From Candidatus Tokpelaia sp. (GTDB lineage Bacteria > Pseudomonadota > Alphaproteobacteria > Rhizobiales > Rhizobiaceae): a stretch of DNA of 64,000 nt. Of this stretch, positions 1-6,790 are shown one piece after another (the stretch's first letter is position 1; each line of letters opens with the position of its first letter). The notes beneath the pieces were generated by a model, which was given only the letters and a program-made list of their open reading frames with translations, ran no database searches and was not told the DNA's origin. The DNA lies in assembly GCF_008636115.1 (NCBI RefSeq), contig NZ_QLZD01000031.1, positions 1 to 64,000 on the forward strand, written 5' to 3'. A program made the translations under genes and the position numbers.

Positions 1-152
1 GGCGTATCAATCGCCGCTATAGCCAAAATCTTGGGGGTGGCAGCAAACTCGGCCAAAATTTGCCGTTGCCGCAGCGCTTTCGCGCCGCTCACGCGCGGGG
101 CAATTTTCTGCAGGAATTCGGTATTTACTTTTTCGGCTGGCTGGGTAATCAT
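1..152 (-). CDS. Start of a phage lysis gene, probably GH19-type endolysin (partial)
   Basis: Fifty codons are visible from an ATG at 150-152, with an AGAAGGAT ribosome site about 8 bases upstream; the gene runs off the left edge. The visible protein begins MITQPAEKVNTEFL and continues with a helical stretch (around residues 14-48) like the N-terminus of glycoside hydrolase 19 phage lysozymes. In Mu the lysis gene follows the middle-promoter region directly downstream of mor, which fits this position. The catalytic residues are outside the window, so the enzyme class is inferred from position and a short resemblance. It could be another lysis-module gene. Confidence 0.5.
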   Translation of the reverse strand, partial: MITQPAEKVNTEFLQKIAPRVSGAKALRQRQILAEFAATPKILAIAAIDT

Positions 153-208
153 AGAGCACAATCCTTCTGTGCCTCTATTTTGCCCTCACACACCGTTTTT
201 AATCAGCC

Positions 209-220
209 TGACACTGTCAA
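209..220 (-). promoter_or_regulatory. Candidate Mor-dependent middle promoter or operator
   Basis: The gap between the mor terminator and the lysis gene holds a perfect dyad, TGACA-C-TGTCA (209-219). On the minus strand it overlaps a TTGACA hexamer (220-215). No good -10 hexamer sits 17 bases downstream, as expected for a promoter that needs an activator. Mor of phage Mu binds a dyad at the middle promoter; assigning this dyad to Mor is inference. Confidence 0.35.
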
Positions 221-233
221 CCAAAAACAAATA

Positions 234-252
234 ACCCCGCCGGAGCGGGGCT
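234..252 (-). terminator. Rho-independent terminator after mor
   Basis: Reading the minus strand, a CCCCGC/GCGGGG stem with a 4-base loop (stem 235-250, with A-T pairs beyond) immediately follows the mor stop codon and is followed by TTATTTGTTTTT. It would end the early transcript, as the early terminator does in Mu. Confidence 0.8.
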
Positions 253-655
253 ATTTTGCAACGAGAAAATCCTCCACATCCAATTGCCTGTCGTCTTTTA
301 TATTTTTGCGCGCCCGATAGGCAGTGCGCATATGGACACCGGCGCGCTTTGCCGCGGCCGGCGGGGACAGGCCCTGTTTTAGATATTCTGCCAGTTTCTT
401 TTGCTTAGTGGCGCGTTCACCCATCGGAATAAGGTAAGTCGCACCGCGCCCGTCAAAAGTAAAATGGTCAATGAGCTTGCGCGCCGCCGCTTCGCCGCAT
501 AATTCCACCATCCATTGTGCACGGGCAATGTGGCCGGGTATATAAATATTGCGCCCACCGAAAGAGCGCATAATCGCCTCTGTCGCTTCTATCCCGGCAA
601 TATTGGCTATTTCTTGTAATATTTCCGGCATATGCGCATATTTATGTTGTGCCAT
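251..655 (-). CDS. mor: Mor-family middle-operon transcription activator
   Basis: 134 residues. The FGGRNIYIP stretch (residues 32-40) and a C-terminal helix-turn-helix (about 97-118, SPPAAAKRAGVHMRTAYRAR) are typical of the Mor/C activator family of Mu-like phages. Mor turns on the middle promoter at the end of the early phase, helping host RNA polymerase at a promoter with a poor -35/-10. The gene overlaps the end of gemA by 14 bases, which suggests coupled translation, and its stop codon lies at the base of a strong terminator. The candidate target dyad lies just downstream at 209-219. Family and role are well supported by sequence and position. Confidence 0.85.
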   Translation of the reverse strand: MAQHKYAHMPEILQEIANIAGIEATEAIMRSFGGRNIYIPGHIARAQWMVELCGEAAARKLIDHFTFDGRGATYLIPMGERATKQKKLAEYLKQGLSPPAAAKRAGVHMRTAYRARKNIKDDRQLDVEDFLVAK

Positions 656-1286
656 TTTTAACCCCCCGAACAGCTTGGCCGAGGTTGTTCATGAGCCGAT
701 GCCATTGCTCACGCATGGGCGCGCGGCCGGCAAAGCGGATTTGGTCGGCAAAATTGTCGCTGATAAGCAATATAAGATTGCCGGTTTTTACGCTTTTTAC
801 CCCCGCCGCCCGCAATATATTCCATTGCCGGAAGAGGATACGCAAGGCGAAATCCTCGGCCGTTTTGGCACCATCACCCCAGCTAATGCCGGCTTCGCGG
901 GCTATCCAGCCCTTGAGTGCCTCAATGGCGCGGCGGGCATCATCGGCATAACGCAAGAAACGGGTATGTGAGAGGCCTGTCTGTCGTGAGACAAACGCAA
1001 TTAGCGCCTTGTCATCTTTGTTTTTTATAACGCCAAGGTTCCAACCGGCTATCCAAAGTGCTTGCAGCTTCTTTGCATATTGCCCTTCAAGCGGCCTTCT
1101 CGTGCCCTTCAAAGGCTTCGCAAAAGCGCCGTTGCGCTTCATTTCTTCCAGCACCCGCACCATTTGTGCGGCGGTTAATGCCTTTGCACTCTCATGCCCA
1201 GTCAGCCGGTGCAGCATGGCTCGGTAGGTGTCATCATCAAGACCGAGTGCTTTTTTGCCAATATGGATCTTTGCAAGAGCTTGCAT
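642..1286 (-). CDS. gemA: GemA-like phage regulatory protein (DUF1018)
   Basis: 214 residues from the ATG at 1284-1286, preceded by AGAGGAA at a 7-base spacing. A longer frame exists upstream but lacks a ribosome site. The N-terminal MQALAKIHIGKKALGLDDD (1-19) followed by a Y-x-x-ML helix is the hallmark of the GemA/DUF1018 family. A second part (about 70-200) holds conserved W and R positions. In Mu, GemA is an early protein that modulates host gene expression and DNA supercoiling; its biochemical action is not settled. The gene lies between two small membrane-protein genes and mor and overlaps mor by 14 bases. Family assignment is firm; function is known only from Mu. Confidence 0.8.
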   Translation of the reverse strand: MQALAKIHIGKKALGLDDDTYRAMLHRLTGHESAKALTAAQMVRVLEEMKRNGAFAKPLKGTRRPLEGQYAKKLQALWIAGWNLGVIKNKDDKALIAFVSRQTGLSHTRFLRYADDARRAIEALKGWIAREAGISWGDGAKTAEDFALRILFRQWNILRAAGVKSVKTGNLILLISDNFADQIRFAGRAPMREQWHRLMNNLGQAVRGVKNGTT

Positions 1287-1290
1287 CGTC

Positions 1291-1437
1291 TTATTCCTCT
1301 TTTGCGTAATAGATGAGCCACACACCAATCAACGCTATGATCGAGTAAAAAAGGCTTGCCCCAAAACCGCTGGTAAGAGGCGTGTTGCCGTAATCTATGA
1401 CGGCATAAAAAATCAAAAATCCGCCGAAAAAGGCCAT
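1291..1437 (-). CDS. Small phage membrane protein, 48 residues
   Basis: This frame of 48 codons plus stop begins MAFFGGFLIFYAVIDYG and ends LIYYAKEE. It has two hydrophobic segments (about residues 2-14 and 28-44) around a short polar loop. Its ATG overlaps the TAA stop of the preceding gene as TAATG, a classic coupling arrangement, and GGGGAGA lies 5 bases upstream. The stop codon is just ahead of the gemA ribosome site. I do not recognise a family. Position and topology would suit a holin-like or superinfection-exclusion protein, but nothing in the sequence proves either. Confidence 0.6.
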   Translation of the reverse strand: MAFFGGFLIFYAVIDYGNTPLTSGFGASLFYSIIALIGVWLIYYAKEE

Positions 1438-1628
1438 TATCTGTCTCCCCAGCCACAGAAAATATTGCAAATCTGGACAAAGCTGCCCAAAAGAAAAAAC
1501 AGCGATAGAAAGCCGAAAAATGAGCGCAAGCCATCTGATCCGGTGCCGGCGACAAAAAAGGCAGAGAGCCAGAATGAAGCGAACGCTACCGCTGCTATCA
1601 CGATTTTAAAAACTGTTTTTTGCGTCAT
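1437..1628 (-). CDS. Small phage membrane protein, 63 residues
   Basis: A 63-residue protein beginning MTQKTVFKIVIAAVAF, with two predicted membrane spans (about 6-26 and 36-55) separated by a glycine/arginine turn. GGGAGAAATAAA precedes the ATG. It is translationally coupled to the next small membrane gene (TAATG) and lies in the early operon between a 137-residue phage protein and gemA. The family is not recognised. Two adjacent small two-span proteins in a phage operon resemble holin/antiholin pairs in form, but Mu's lysis genes lie further downstream, so the role is open. Confidence 0.55.
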   Translation of the reverse strand: MTQKTVFKIVIAAVAFASFWLSAFFVAGTGSDGLRSFFGFLSLFFLLGSFVQICNIFCGWGDR

Positions 1629-1643
1629 TTTATTTCTCCCTTA

Positions 1644-2057
1644 TCAGCCTCTTTTTTCTACATGCCTGAACAAGCGGCGCATGGCGCGTTGCAATTCCTC
1701 ATCGTCTATGCCATCGAGCAAAACCTCCAACTTTTCTTTCGTCAGTGGTGGTGATGGCGGTTTTGCCGGCTTTAGCTCAATCCGCCGAGCGGGCGGCATA
1801 GCTGCCCTTGATAATTCCCATGCGCAACGCTCTGCTTCTTTTGTAAATTCTGGGCAGGTTGGCAAATAACGCAGACTTTGCCCCTTTACTTTGCCGCTTT
1901 TAAAATTGCCGCACGCCAAAAGAACTGCTTCCACTGGCAATTTCCCGACTGCTTCTGTGTATGAAGCGATGCGATCTTCCAAGTCACCGCTCACTGCCCC
2001 GAATGCGTTCATGAGCGAGCTGATCATCTGGATAATCGTCTCTATCTTGTTGTCCAT
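1644..2057 (-). CDS. Phage early protein of unknown function, 137 residues
   Basis: The protein begins MDNKIETIIQMISSLM and consists of predicted amphipathic helices up to about residue 90, then a proline/lysine-rich linker (92-105) and a last acidic-basic helix (106-137). The DRIASYTEAVGKLPVEAV segment resembles the helical domain of small phage replication-associated proteins that carry a PTPAEF-like motif after a helical repeat (here LPTCPEFTKEAE at 65-76). Its first 74 bases overlap the end of the upstream gene. A replication-accessory role is only a guess; coding status is supported by the spacing and by the lack of a competing frame. Confidence 0.6.
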   Translation of the reverse strand: MDNKIETIIQMISSLMNAFGAVSGDLEDRIASYTEAVGKLPVEAVLLACGNFKSGKVKGQSLRYLPTCPEFTKEAERCAWELSRAAMPPARRIELKPAKPPSPPLTKEKLEVLLDGIDDEELQRAMRRLFRHVEKRG

Positions 2058-2613
2058 TTTGCCGGATTCTCTCTATCAATCTTGCACCGGCAGCGTTCGG
2101 CGTTTGCCGTTGCGGCAAAGCGGCGCGGCTATTGCCGACATGCCGGTTTTGCAGCCACTGTGCCTCAATGCCTTGCCAACCATTAACAATCATCTGATCA
2201 GCGACATCATCGGCCGTCATGCCGCAAACAGCAGCGGCCTCGGCAATTTTGCCGGCCAGCAGCTCGGCCGCACGTAATGTTAACGGCTTGCGCAAGCGCT
2301 GCCGGTGCTCGATTAAATCAGCGGCTTTTTGCGGCGACAGCACTTGCTCCAGTGCCGCCCGCGGCGTCTTTTTAGGCACTGCAACCATATTGCCGGTGGC
2401 GGGCAAATGGTCTGGAATAAAATCAAAACGGCCGTCTAAAAATTCTGCGAGTGGACGCACCCAAACGCGCTTTTCGGCATCTACATAAACGACTACCTCT
2501 GCCTCATCGAGGGCATTATCCGCTGTCTGCATAGTGGCCAGGCAGACTATCCGATACTCACTATCCCGTTTTTTATGCCGCCACCGGCCGGCGGCTGTCA
2601 AATTTTCGCGCAT
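1984..2613 (-). CDS. Phage protein with N-terminal DUF1653 domain
   Basis: 209 residues; GAGGTGAAGAA precedes the ATG. Residues 10-66 match the DUF1653 pattern (WRHKKRDSEYRIV, then EVVVY and WVRPLAEFLDGRF), a small domain common in phage proteins and in some bacterial regulators. The rest is a helical region (about 75-160) with a GMTADDVADQMIVNGWQG segment like the C-terminal part of phage replisome-organiser-type proteins. The start overlaps the end of the Mod-like gene by 16 bases and the end overlaps the next gene by 74. DUF1653 has no proven function; the replication link is inference. Confidence 0.65.
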   Translation of the reverse strand: MRENLTAAGRWRHKKRDSEYRIVCLATMQTADNALDEAEVVVYVDAEKRVWVRPLAEFLDGRFDFIPDHLPATGNMVAVPKKTPRAALEQVLSPQKAADLIEHRQRLRKPLTLRAAELLAGKIAEAAAVCGMTADDVADQMIVNGWQGIEAQWLQNRHVGNSRAALPQRQTPNAAGARLIERIRQNGQQDRDDYPDDQLAHERIRGSER

Positions 2614-3449
2614 TTCTTCACCTCAAATCTCTGGAAACCCGGGCTAAAACCGGCAACGGGCGGCTTCCACCCCTTCACCGGTTTGCCGTTCCGATATTTG
2701 CCGGTTATGATTTTTTCTCCCGCCCGTTTAATGCGTTCGACAGCAATATCGGCAACAGTTTCATATCCGGCTTTCCGCCCCTCGCTGTTTTCCGGCAGAG
2801 GATCGGGCGATTGGCATAAAATCCACGCCCGATCTCCTCCGTCTTCGGCATTAAGCTCCATGACAGCCTGCGCAGTTGTGCCACTACCAGCAAAAAAGTC
2901 CAAAATAATAGGCTTGCCAGACAAGAGAGGTGCCAAAAGGGGATCGTCAGCCAAGACAGCATTGCGCAAACGGCGAAACATGCGCGGCCCGCTTGTGGCG
3001 GCTATCAAGCGGTGTAGCAGGAGTTTGCGCTTAATCCGCCGCTCCTGTTTTTGCTCTTTGGTGAGATCAAAAAACGGCATGTCGAACTTTTTGAACAAAT
3101 CGCTAAGATCGGTTTCAAATTGCCGCAAAAGCTCCGGCGATTGCCAGATCATTTCGCAAGAGGTGAATAACTCTTGTTCATTGATAATACGCGCCTTTTG
3201 CGCGCATCTTTCGGCCTCGGCCATATCGCCAGTGTCCAAAGCAGCCAGAGCTTTATGTTGCCAGCCCTTTTTGCTGTTCGCGCAAATACGCAATTCATTG
3301 ACCACCGCCCAGACAGAGCAGCCGGCTTCGCACAAAGGTGTTATCCATTCCGGCTTTCGGCCGCGCGGCGGGATAATGCCGGCGCAAAATATGCCTTTTT
3401 CAAAAAGCGCAACCGCTTTAGCCTGTGTGGGTGCTTTTTTCCGGCCCAT
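2598..3449 (-). CDS. Phage protein with a C-terminal fragment of a type III Mod DNA methyltransferase
   Basis: 283 residues from the ATG at 3447-3449, with GGAG and GAGG upstream; it begins 1 base after the upstream stop. Residues 180-270 closely resemble the C-terminus of type III restriction Mod subunits: the SAM-binding motif I DFFAGSGTTAQAV (from 184), then MELNAEDGG, a P-x-P-ENSEGRKAGY segment and VERIKRAGEKI, ending GFQRFEV as Mod proteins end GFKVF. In beta-class enzymes the catalytic DPPY and target-recognition domain lie N-terminal to motif I. Here that region (1-170) is a different helical sequence with no DPPY, so methylation by this protein alone is unlikely. A DPPH-bearing methyltransferase is encoded just upstream. 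It may be a partner, an inhibitor or a remnant. Confidence 0.65.
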   Translation of the reverse strand: MGRKKAPTQAKAVALFEKGIFCAGIIPPRGRKPEWITPLCEAGCSVWAVVNELRICANSKKGWQHKALAALDTGDMAEAERCAQKARIINEQELFTSCEMIWQSPELLRQFETDLSDLFKKFDMPFFDLTKEQKQERRIKRKLLLHRLIAATSGPRMFRRLRNAVLADDPLLAPLLSGKPIILDFFAGSGTTAQAVMELNAEDGGDRAWILCQSPDPLPENSEGRKAGYETVADIAVERIKRAGEKIITGKYRNGKPVKGWKPPVAGFSPGFQRFEVKKCAKI

Positions 3450-3450
3450 A

Positions 3451-3657
3451 TCAGCCCTCATCTCCACCCAAGAAGGCTTTGCGATGTTTTTTTACGAAAT
3501 CCGGTACTGATGAACAAAACACCTTTTTTCCATCGTGATAAACGATTACCTGACCGCCACTTTCAATGGCTTCGCCTTCCATTTCCGCTATGTGCAACAC
3601 GCCGCGCATGTCGTCATTTTCATTTACCCAATAACTGCTTTCTTTAACTTCTGACAT
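3451..3657 (-). CDS. Small phage protein of unknown function, 68 residues
   Basis: A 68-residue acidic protein (MSEVKESSYWVNENDDMRG...), predicted as a small beta-rich domain with a charged C-terminus (DFVKKHRKAFLGGDEG). It overlaps the end of the methyltransferase gene by 14 bases and ends 1 base before the start of the Mod-like gene, so the three genes are tightly coupled. No family is recognised and no catalytic motif is seen. Its place between two methyltransferase-like genes hints at a shared task, such as DNA modification or anti-restriction, but that is only context. Confidence 0.55.
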   Translation of the reverse strand: MSEVKESSYWVNENDDMRGVLHIAEMEGEAIESGGQVIVYHDGKKVFCSSVPDFVKKHRKAFLGGDEG

Positions 3658-4135
3658 CGCCGTGCCCCTTTACAAATAAACACCAATGAAACGGATACTT
3701 AATCTTGCCGCGGTGGCCGATAACCGGTCTTTCCGGCGTTAGCGCCAGCACTTCGGCCAGCTTTATGTCTTTTTCCGACCATTTGAATACCAGGCAGCCG
3801 CTGGGCCGCAAAACACGGAAGCATTCGGAAAATCCAGCGCGCAAATCCTCTTGCCAACTGTCTTTCTCCAGCCGCCCATATTTTTTTGCCAGCCAGCTAT
3901 TGGCACCGGCCCGCAGCAAATGCGGCGGATCAAAAACAATCGCCGAAAAGCTGTTATCGGCAAAAGGCAACCGGCGGAAATCTATTTGCAGATCTGGCTC
4001 AATGCGCAGCTCACGGCCGTCACACAGCGTTTGTTTTTCCCGTCTAATATCGCCAAACAGGACGCGCGGATCGCTTTTGTTGAAGTAAAAGCCACGAAAG
4101 CCGCATGCCGGATCAAGAACCTGCTTTTCCATCAT
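3644..4135 (-). CDS. Phage class I SAM-dependent methyltransferase
   Basis: 163 residues from the ATG at 4133-4135 (a second ATG follows directly); GGAAGG lies upstream. Motif I is LDPACGFRGFYF (near residues 7-18), where the usual G-x-G is changed. Motif IV is FDPPH (about 70), after DFRRLPFADNSFSAIV. ECFRVLRPSGCLVFKW (105-120) is the motif VI/VIII area. This is the general pattern of phage DNA or small-molecule methyltransferases whose DPPH loop accepts an exocyclic amine. Mu itself modifies DNA with Mom by another chemistry. The substrate cannot be read from sequence; N6-adenine or N4-cytosine methylation to resist restriction is the likely use. Confidence 0.7.
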   Translation of the reverse strand: MMEKQVLDPACGFRGFYFNKSDPRVLFGDIRREKQTLCDGRELRIEPDLQIDFRRLPFADNSFSAIVFDPPHLLRAGANSWLAKKYGRLEKDSWQEDLRAGFSECFRVLRPSGCLVFKWSEKDIKLAEVLALTPERPVIGHRGKIKYPFHWCLFVKGHGDVRS

Positions 4136-4231
4136 CAACCTTCCATCACCAGTTTTGCCAGCTCGGTTAAATTCACCCGAACACTCTGTAAGACCGCATT
4201 TCCGTTCTCCTTTTGCTATAGCTTTCTTAAA

Positions 4232-4750
4232 CTAAACGGCGGCTGTTTCTAACTCTGTCGGCTCAATGACAAAATCCTCACCAGCGCTTTTGATGGTTAC
4301 GCCGGCAATCTGGGCGGCTTTTTCCTGCTCTGCCAGCATGGCGTCTTTGTTGATTTCCTCTTTCACCCGGATAAATTGCGACAGACCAAGCGCCTTACAT
4401 GAGGCAAGCACGGCCTCAACCTTGCGCAGTGACACGCCGGGCGGGCGCTGCCGCCAGTTGACTTTTCCTGTCGTGAAATTGTGATATTTGACCTTGCCAT
4501 TATTGGTCAGCTCGGCGCGATGTGCTTCACACCAGGCCTGCACGCCGGCTTCCAATGCGTTAAGTTCTGTCAAAACAGGGGTGATATTTTCTTCCAACCC
4601 TTTACCGATTTCGCGGATTGCCTCATTGGCGCGGCCTTTATGCCCCTCAATCAAGAGCTGGAGTGATCCGATTTTGGCAATGGTTTCTACTACTTCATCA
4701 CGAGATTGCGGCACATTTACCATTGCCATTGCTTTGCTTTTTTTAGCCAT
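4232..4750 (-). CDS. gam: Host-nuclease inhibitor Gam
   Basis: 172 residues from the ATG at 4748-4750, preceded by GGAAAG; the longer upstream frame lacks a ribosome site. The protein starts MAKKSKAMAMVNVPQSRDEVV and forms a long helical pair (about 12-75) followed by a small basic beta region (KVKYHNFTTGKVNWRQRPP, about 88-106) and a second helical part. This is the Mu Gam-like layout. Gam dimers encircle double-stranded DNA ends and protect incoming phage DNA from RecBCD-type exonucleases; they are distantly Ku-like. The 93 bases between Gam and the next gene hold only very short frames. Confidence 0.85.
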   Translation of the reverse strand: MAKKSKAMAMVNVPQSRDEVVETIAKIGSLQLLIEGHKGRANEAIREIGKGLEENITPVLTELNALEAGVQAWCEAHRAELTNNGKVKYHNFTTGKVNWRQRPPGVSLRKVEAVLASCKALGLSQFIRVKEEINKDAMLAEQEKAAQIAGVTIKSAGEDFVIEPTELETAAV

Positions 4751-4754
4751 TTCA

Positions 4755-4979
4755 TTACGCTTTCCTTGCTGTCCAACCAGATTTTGTGCTGGCCGGGCTA
4801 TTATAAACAGTTGCCGTCTCGGCATCGTCATCGCAGATAATGCAGGCTTTTTCTCCAAACCTTCCCAGAAATGACATCATCGCCTCTTTGGCATTAGCGG
4901 CCTCTCTGCTCGTGCAGGTTCGGCTTGTTTTGCGGCCAAGGTGATTTATCTGCCAGTCGACAATATTATACAGAGGCAT
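4755..4979 (-). CDS. Small phage early protein, 74 residues, unknown
   Basis: The start is placed at the ATG at 4977-4979 (MPLYNIVDWQINHLGRKTS); a longer frame extends upstream inside the neighbouring gene. The middle segment (SREAANAKEAMMSFLGRF) looks helical, and CIICDDDAETATVY follows, with two cysteines. The gene overlaps its upstream neighbour by 14 bases and ends 5 bases before gam, a typical tightly packed early-operon arrangement. I do not recognise the family. Confidence 0.5.
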   Translation of the reverse strand: MPLYNIVDWQINHLGRKTSRTCTSREAANAKEAMMSFLGRFGEKACIICDDDAETATVYNSPASTKSGWTARKA

Positions 4980-5271
4980 TTTGCACCTCTTGCGGTTGCG
5001 CGCGGCCAGACTTCGGCAGGCGGCGATCAAAACAATAATTGGCGGGCAGATACACGTTGATGCGCGGGATCGGGCTAGTGGTCAGCACATTCTGATTGGA
5101 AGGCAGGCCGCGGGCTTTCATGGCGGCGAAAAAGGCCTCGGAACAATCACGGCCGGCAATAGTGCCTGCCCATTCCTGACCTGTAAGACAGTTAAAAAAC
5201 CGCCACTCCAGCCTGTCCCCAGCTATTCCTTCAACCAAAACATATTCATCGACACTCGATACTATTTTCAT
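4966..5271 (-). CDS. Phage early protein of unknown function, 101 residues
   Basis: A 101-residue soluble protein (MKIVSSVDEYVLVEGIAGDR...), probably a small alpha/beta domain over residues 1-55 with a less ordered, proline-rich end. It overlaps the previous gene by 4 bases (ATGA-type coupling) and the following gene by 14. No motif or family is recognised. Its place between the B gene and gam matches the variable semi-essential early region of Mu, where proteins modulate host functions. Confidence 0.5.
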   Translation of the reverse strand: MKIVSSVDEYVLVEGIAGDRLEWRFFNCLTGQEWAGTIAGRDCSEAFFAAMKARGLPSNQNVLTTSPIPRINVYLPANYCFDRRLPKSGRAQPQEVQNASV

Positions 5272-5633
5272 TTGCTATCACCCTTATTCTGCCAAGCATG
5301 AGGCGGGAATGGACGGGGCACAATCGGCAACTGCACCACATTATCTGCTTTGCTTACCTGATCGGCCGTATGCAGCAGATCACGGGTAAAAGCGGTATTG
5401 GCAGCGGCGGATATTTCACTTTTCAGCTCCATAAGCCCTTGCTGTAGCTGCAGAAGATCCTTGTCCATGACGCGCGCCCTTTTGGACATTGCGTCTAACA
5501 CTCCGGCGAGATACAGCATTTCGCTATCTGACATTAGGCCATTATTTTTGCTTTGATAGAAAAGGGCGTTTGAGACCCAGACAAGCACTTGCCAAAGCGG
5601 TATTTCGTCTTGCAATTTCATCGTTTTTTCCAT
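5268..5633 (-). CDS. Phage early protein of unknown function, 121 residues
   Basis: The start is taken at the ATG at 5631-5633 (MEKTMKLQDEIPLW), 7 bases after an AAAGGTG site; another ATG lies four codons in. The protein is largely helical, with a heptad-rich stretch RARVMDKDLLQLQQGLMELK (about residues 54-73) that could form a short coiled coil, and a proline-rich tail. It follows gene B after 12 bases and overlaps the next gene by 4. The family is not recognised. Confidence 0.5.
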   Translation of the reverse strand: MEKTMKLQDEIPLWQVLVWVSNALFYQSKNNGLMSDSEMLYLAGVLDAMSKRARVMDKDLLQLQQGLMELKSEISAAANTAFTRDLLHTADQVSKADNVVQLPIVPRPFPPHAWQNKGDSK

Positions 5634-5645
5634 TTTCAAACACCT

Positions 5646-6668
5646 TTAAAAAGCCAGCCCGTCAATATCGCGATTGTCCCATGCCGCTTTAATGTGGGCT
5701 AAATCCAAAACCGCCCCGGCACCGGCCGCAGCCATTCCGGCAAGCATCAATGTTTTATCAATTTGTCGGATTGCCCCTGCTTTCAGCCCCACGCCTTCCA
5801 AAAATTTGATAGCTGGGGCATCATGCACGCCCCAAGCCGCAATGCGGGCGCGCAAATCAGCCAAATGCGGCTGTTTTCGGTTAAGCCGCTTTGCCACCCG
5901 GCTTTTTATCTGGGCGCCACTTTTGCCAACGCCGCGCTTAAAGCGGTAATAGACTTCTTCGTTCCCCAGCAGAGCGAGGCCGCAATTATAATTATCGCAG
6001 AAATGGCGCAGTTGATTGACTGCTTCATCGATCAGGTTTTGCGCCTCATCGACAACAATCAGGCCATTGCCTATCCGCTCCAGTAAGGCACCGACTGCAC
6101 GCGGCAGCCGGGCGGGGTTGCTTTCTTGCAGCCCTAATTCCTGGGCCAGATCAAGCAGAGTGCCATAAACGCCCCGAGTTTGAGGGCTGGCAGTAATCAA
6201 GTAAACATTGCCGCGCGTTGCCCGGTAATGACGGGCAGCCTCTGTCTTGCCGTTTCCGGCAGCGATGGTGACGATCACCATATCGCCCATTGCTTGGGCC
6301 AGAGTGAGCGTGCCGATAATCTCTTCCGTCATTTTCAGCCGCTGGAATGGCGGTTTTTGCGGGATTGTAGTAGCCAGTTCGGCCATTTCCTCTACACCGG
6401 CCAGCCAGTTACTGACTTTGGCATTCATGGCATCAAGGCGACCACTGTAATTGCCATTATACCACTGACTAAATGTGCTCCCCGGCATGTCCAACCGGCG
6501 CGCTGTTTCGGCCCGCGACCAGCCTTTTGCCTGTGCCACTTCTGCCACTTTGTCTGTTAAATGCCCCCACTCAACCACATCGGCAGTTGTGCGGCCGTCC
6601 ACTTCCATTGCCGGGCGCGTATTCGGCCTTGGCCATGTATCGGGGCTTGTGTTTTTGTCCGTTTTCAT
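5646..6668 (-). CDS. Mu B-like transposition target-activator ATPase
   Basis: 340 residues; AGAGGA stands 8 bases before the ATG. Residues 36-75 form a helix-turn-helix domain (WSRAETARRLDMPGSTFSQW). An AAA+ core follows, with Walker A AAGNGKT (136-142), Walker B LIVVDEA (203-209) and a sensor-like LALLGNEE (231-238). MuB binds DNA as an ATP-dependent filament, captures target DNA and stimulates the transposase; together with A it gives replicative transposition and target immunity. Its ATG overlaps, as ATGA, the end of an open frame that continues in phase beyond the transposase stop codon. Family assignment is firm from motifs and neighbours. Confidence 0.85.
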   Translation of the reverse strand: MKTDKNTSPDTWPRPNTRPAMEVDGRTTADVVEWGHLTDKVAEVAQAKGWSRAETARRLDMPGSTFSQWYNGNYSGRLDAMNAKVSNWLAGVEEMAELATTIPQKPPFQRLKMTEEIIGTLTLAQAMGDMVIVTIAAGNGKTEAARHYRATRGNVYLITASPQTRGVYGTLLDLAQELGLQESNPARLPRAVGALLERIGNGLIVVDEAQNLIDEAVNQLRHFCDNYNCGLALLGNEEVYYRFKRGVGKSGAQIKSRVAKRLNRKQPHLADLRARIAAWGVHDAPAIKFLEGVGLKAGAIRQIDKTLMLAGMAAAGAGAVLDLAHIKAAWDNRDIDGLAF

Positions 6669-6790
6669 GTTAATATCCTCTCTTCTCGTGGTGCCCTGCC
6701 GGTATTTTCTTCTCCCGGCGGGGCATTTTCTTTGCCCCCATTATCAAGCAGCAGACGCTTTACCTTTTCTGCCGCCGGATAATGGGGCGG

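Noticed and set aside
1202-1555. 117-codon minus-strand frame overlapping gemA and the small membrane genes
   Set aside because: It overlaps three better-supported genes and has no ribosome site.
4139-4231. Tiny frame after a GGAGAACGG site between gam and the methyltransferase gene
   Set aside because: Only eight codons before a stop; the neighbouring phase has no start. Not enough for a gene call.
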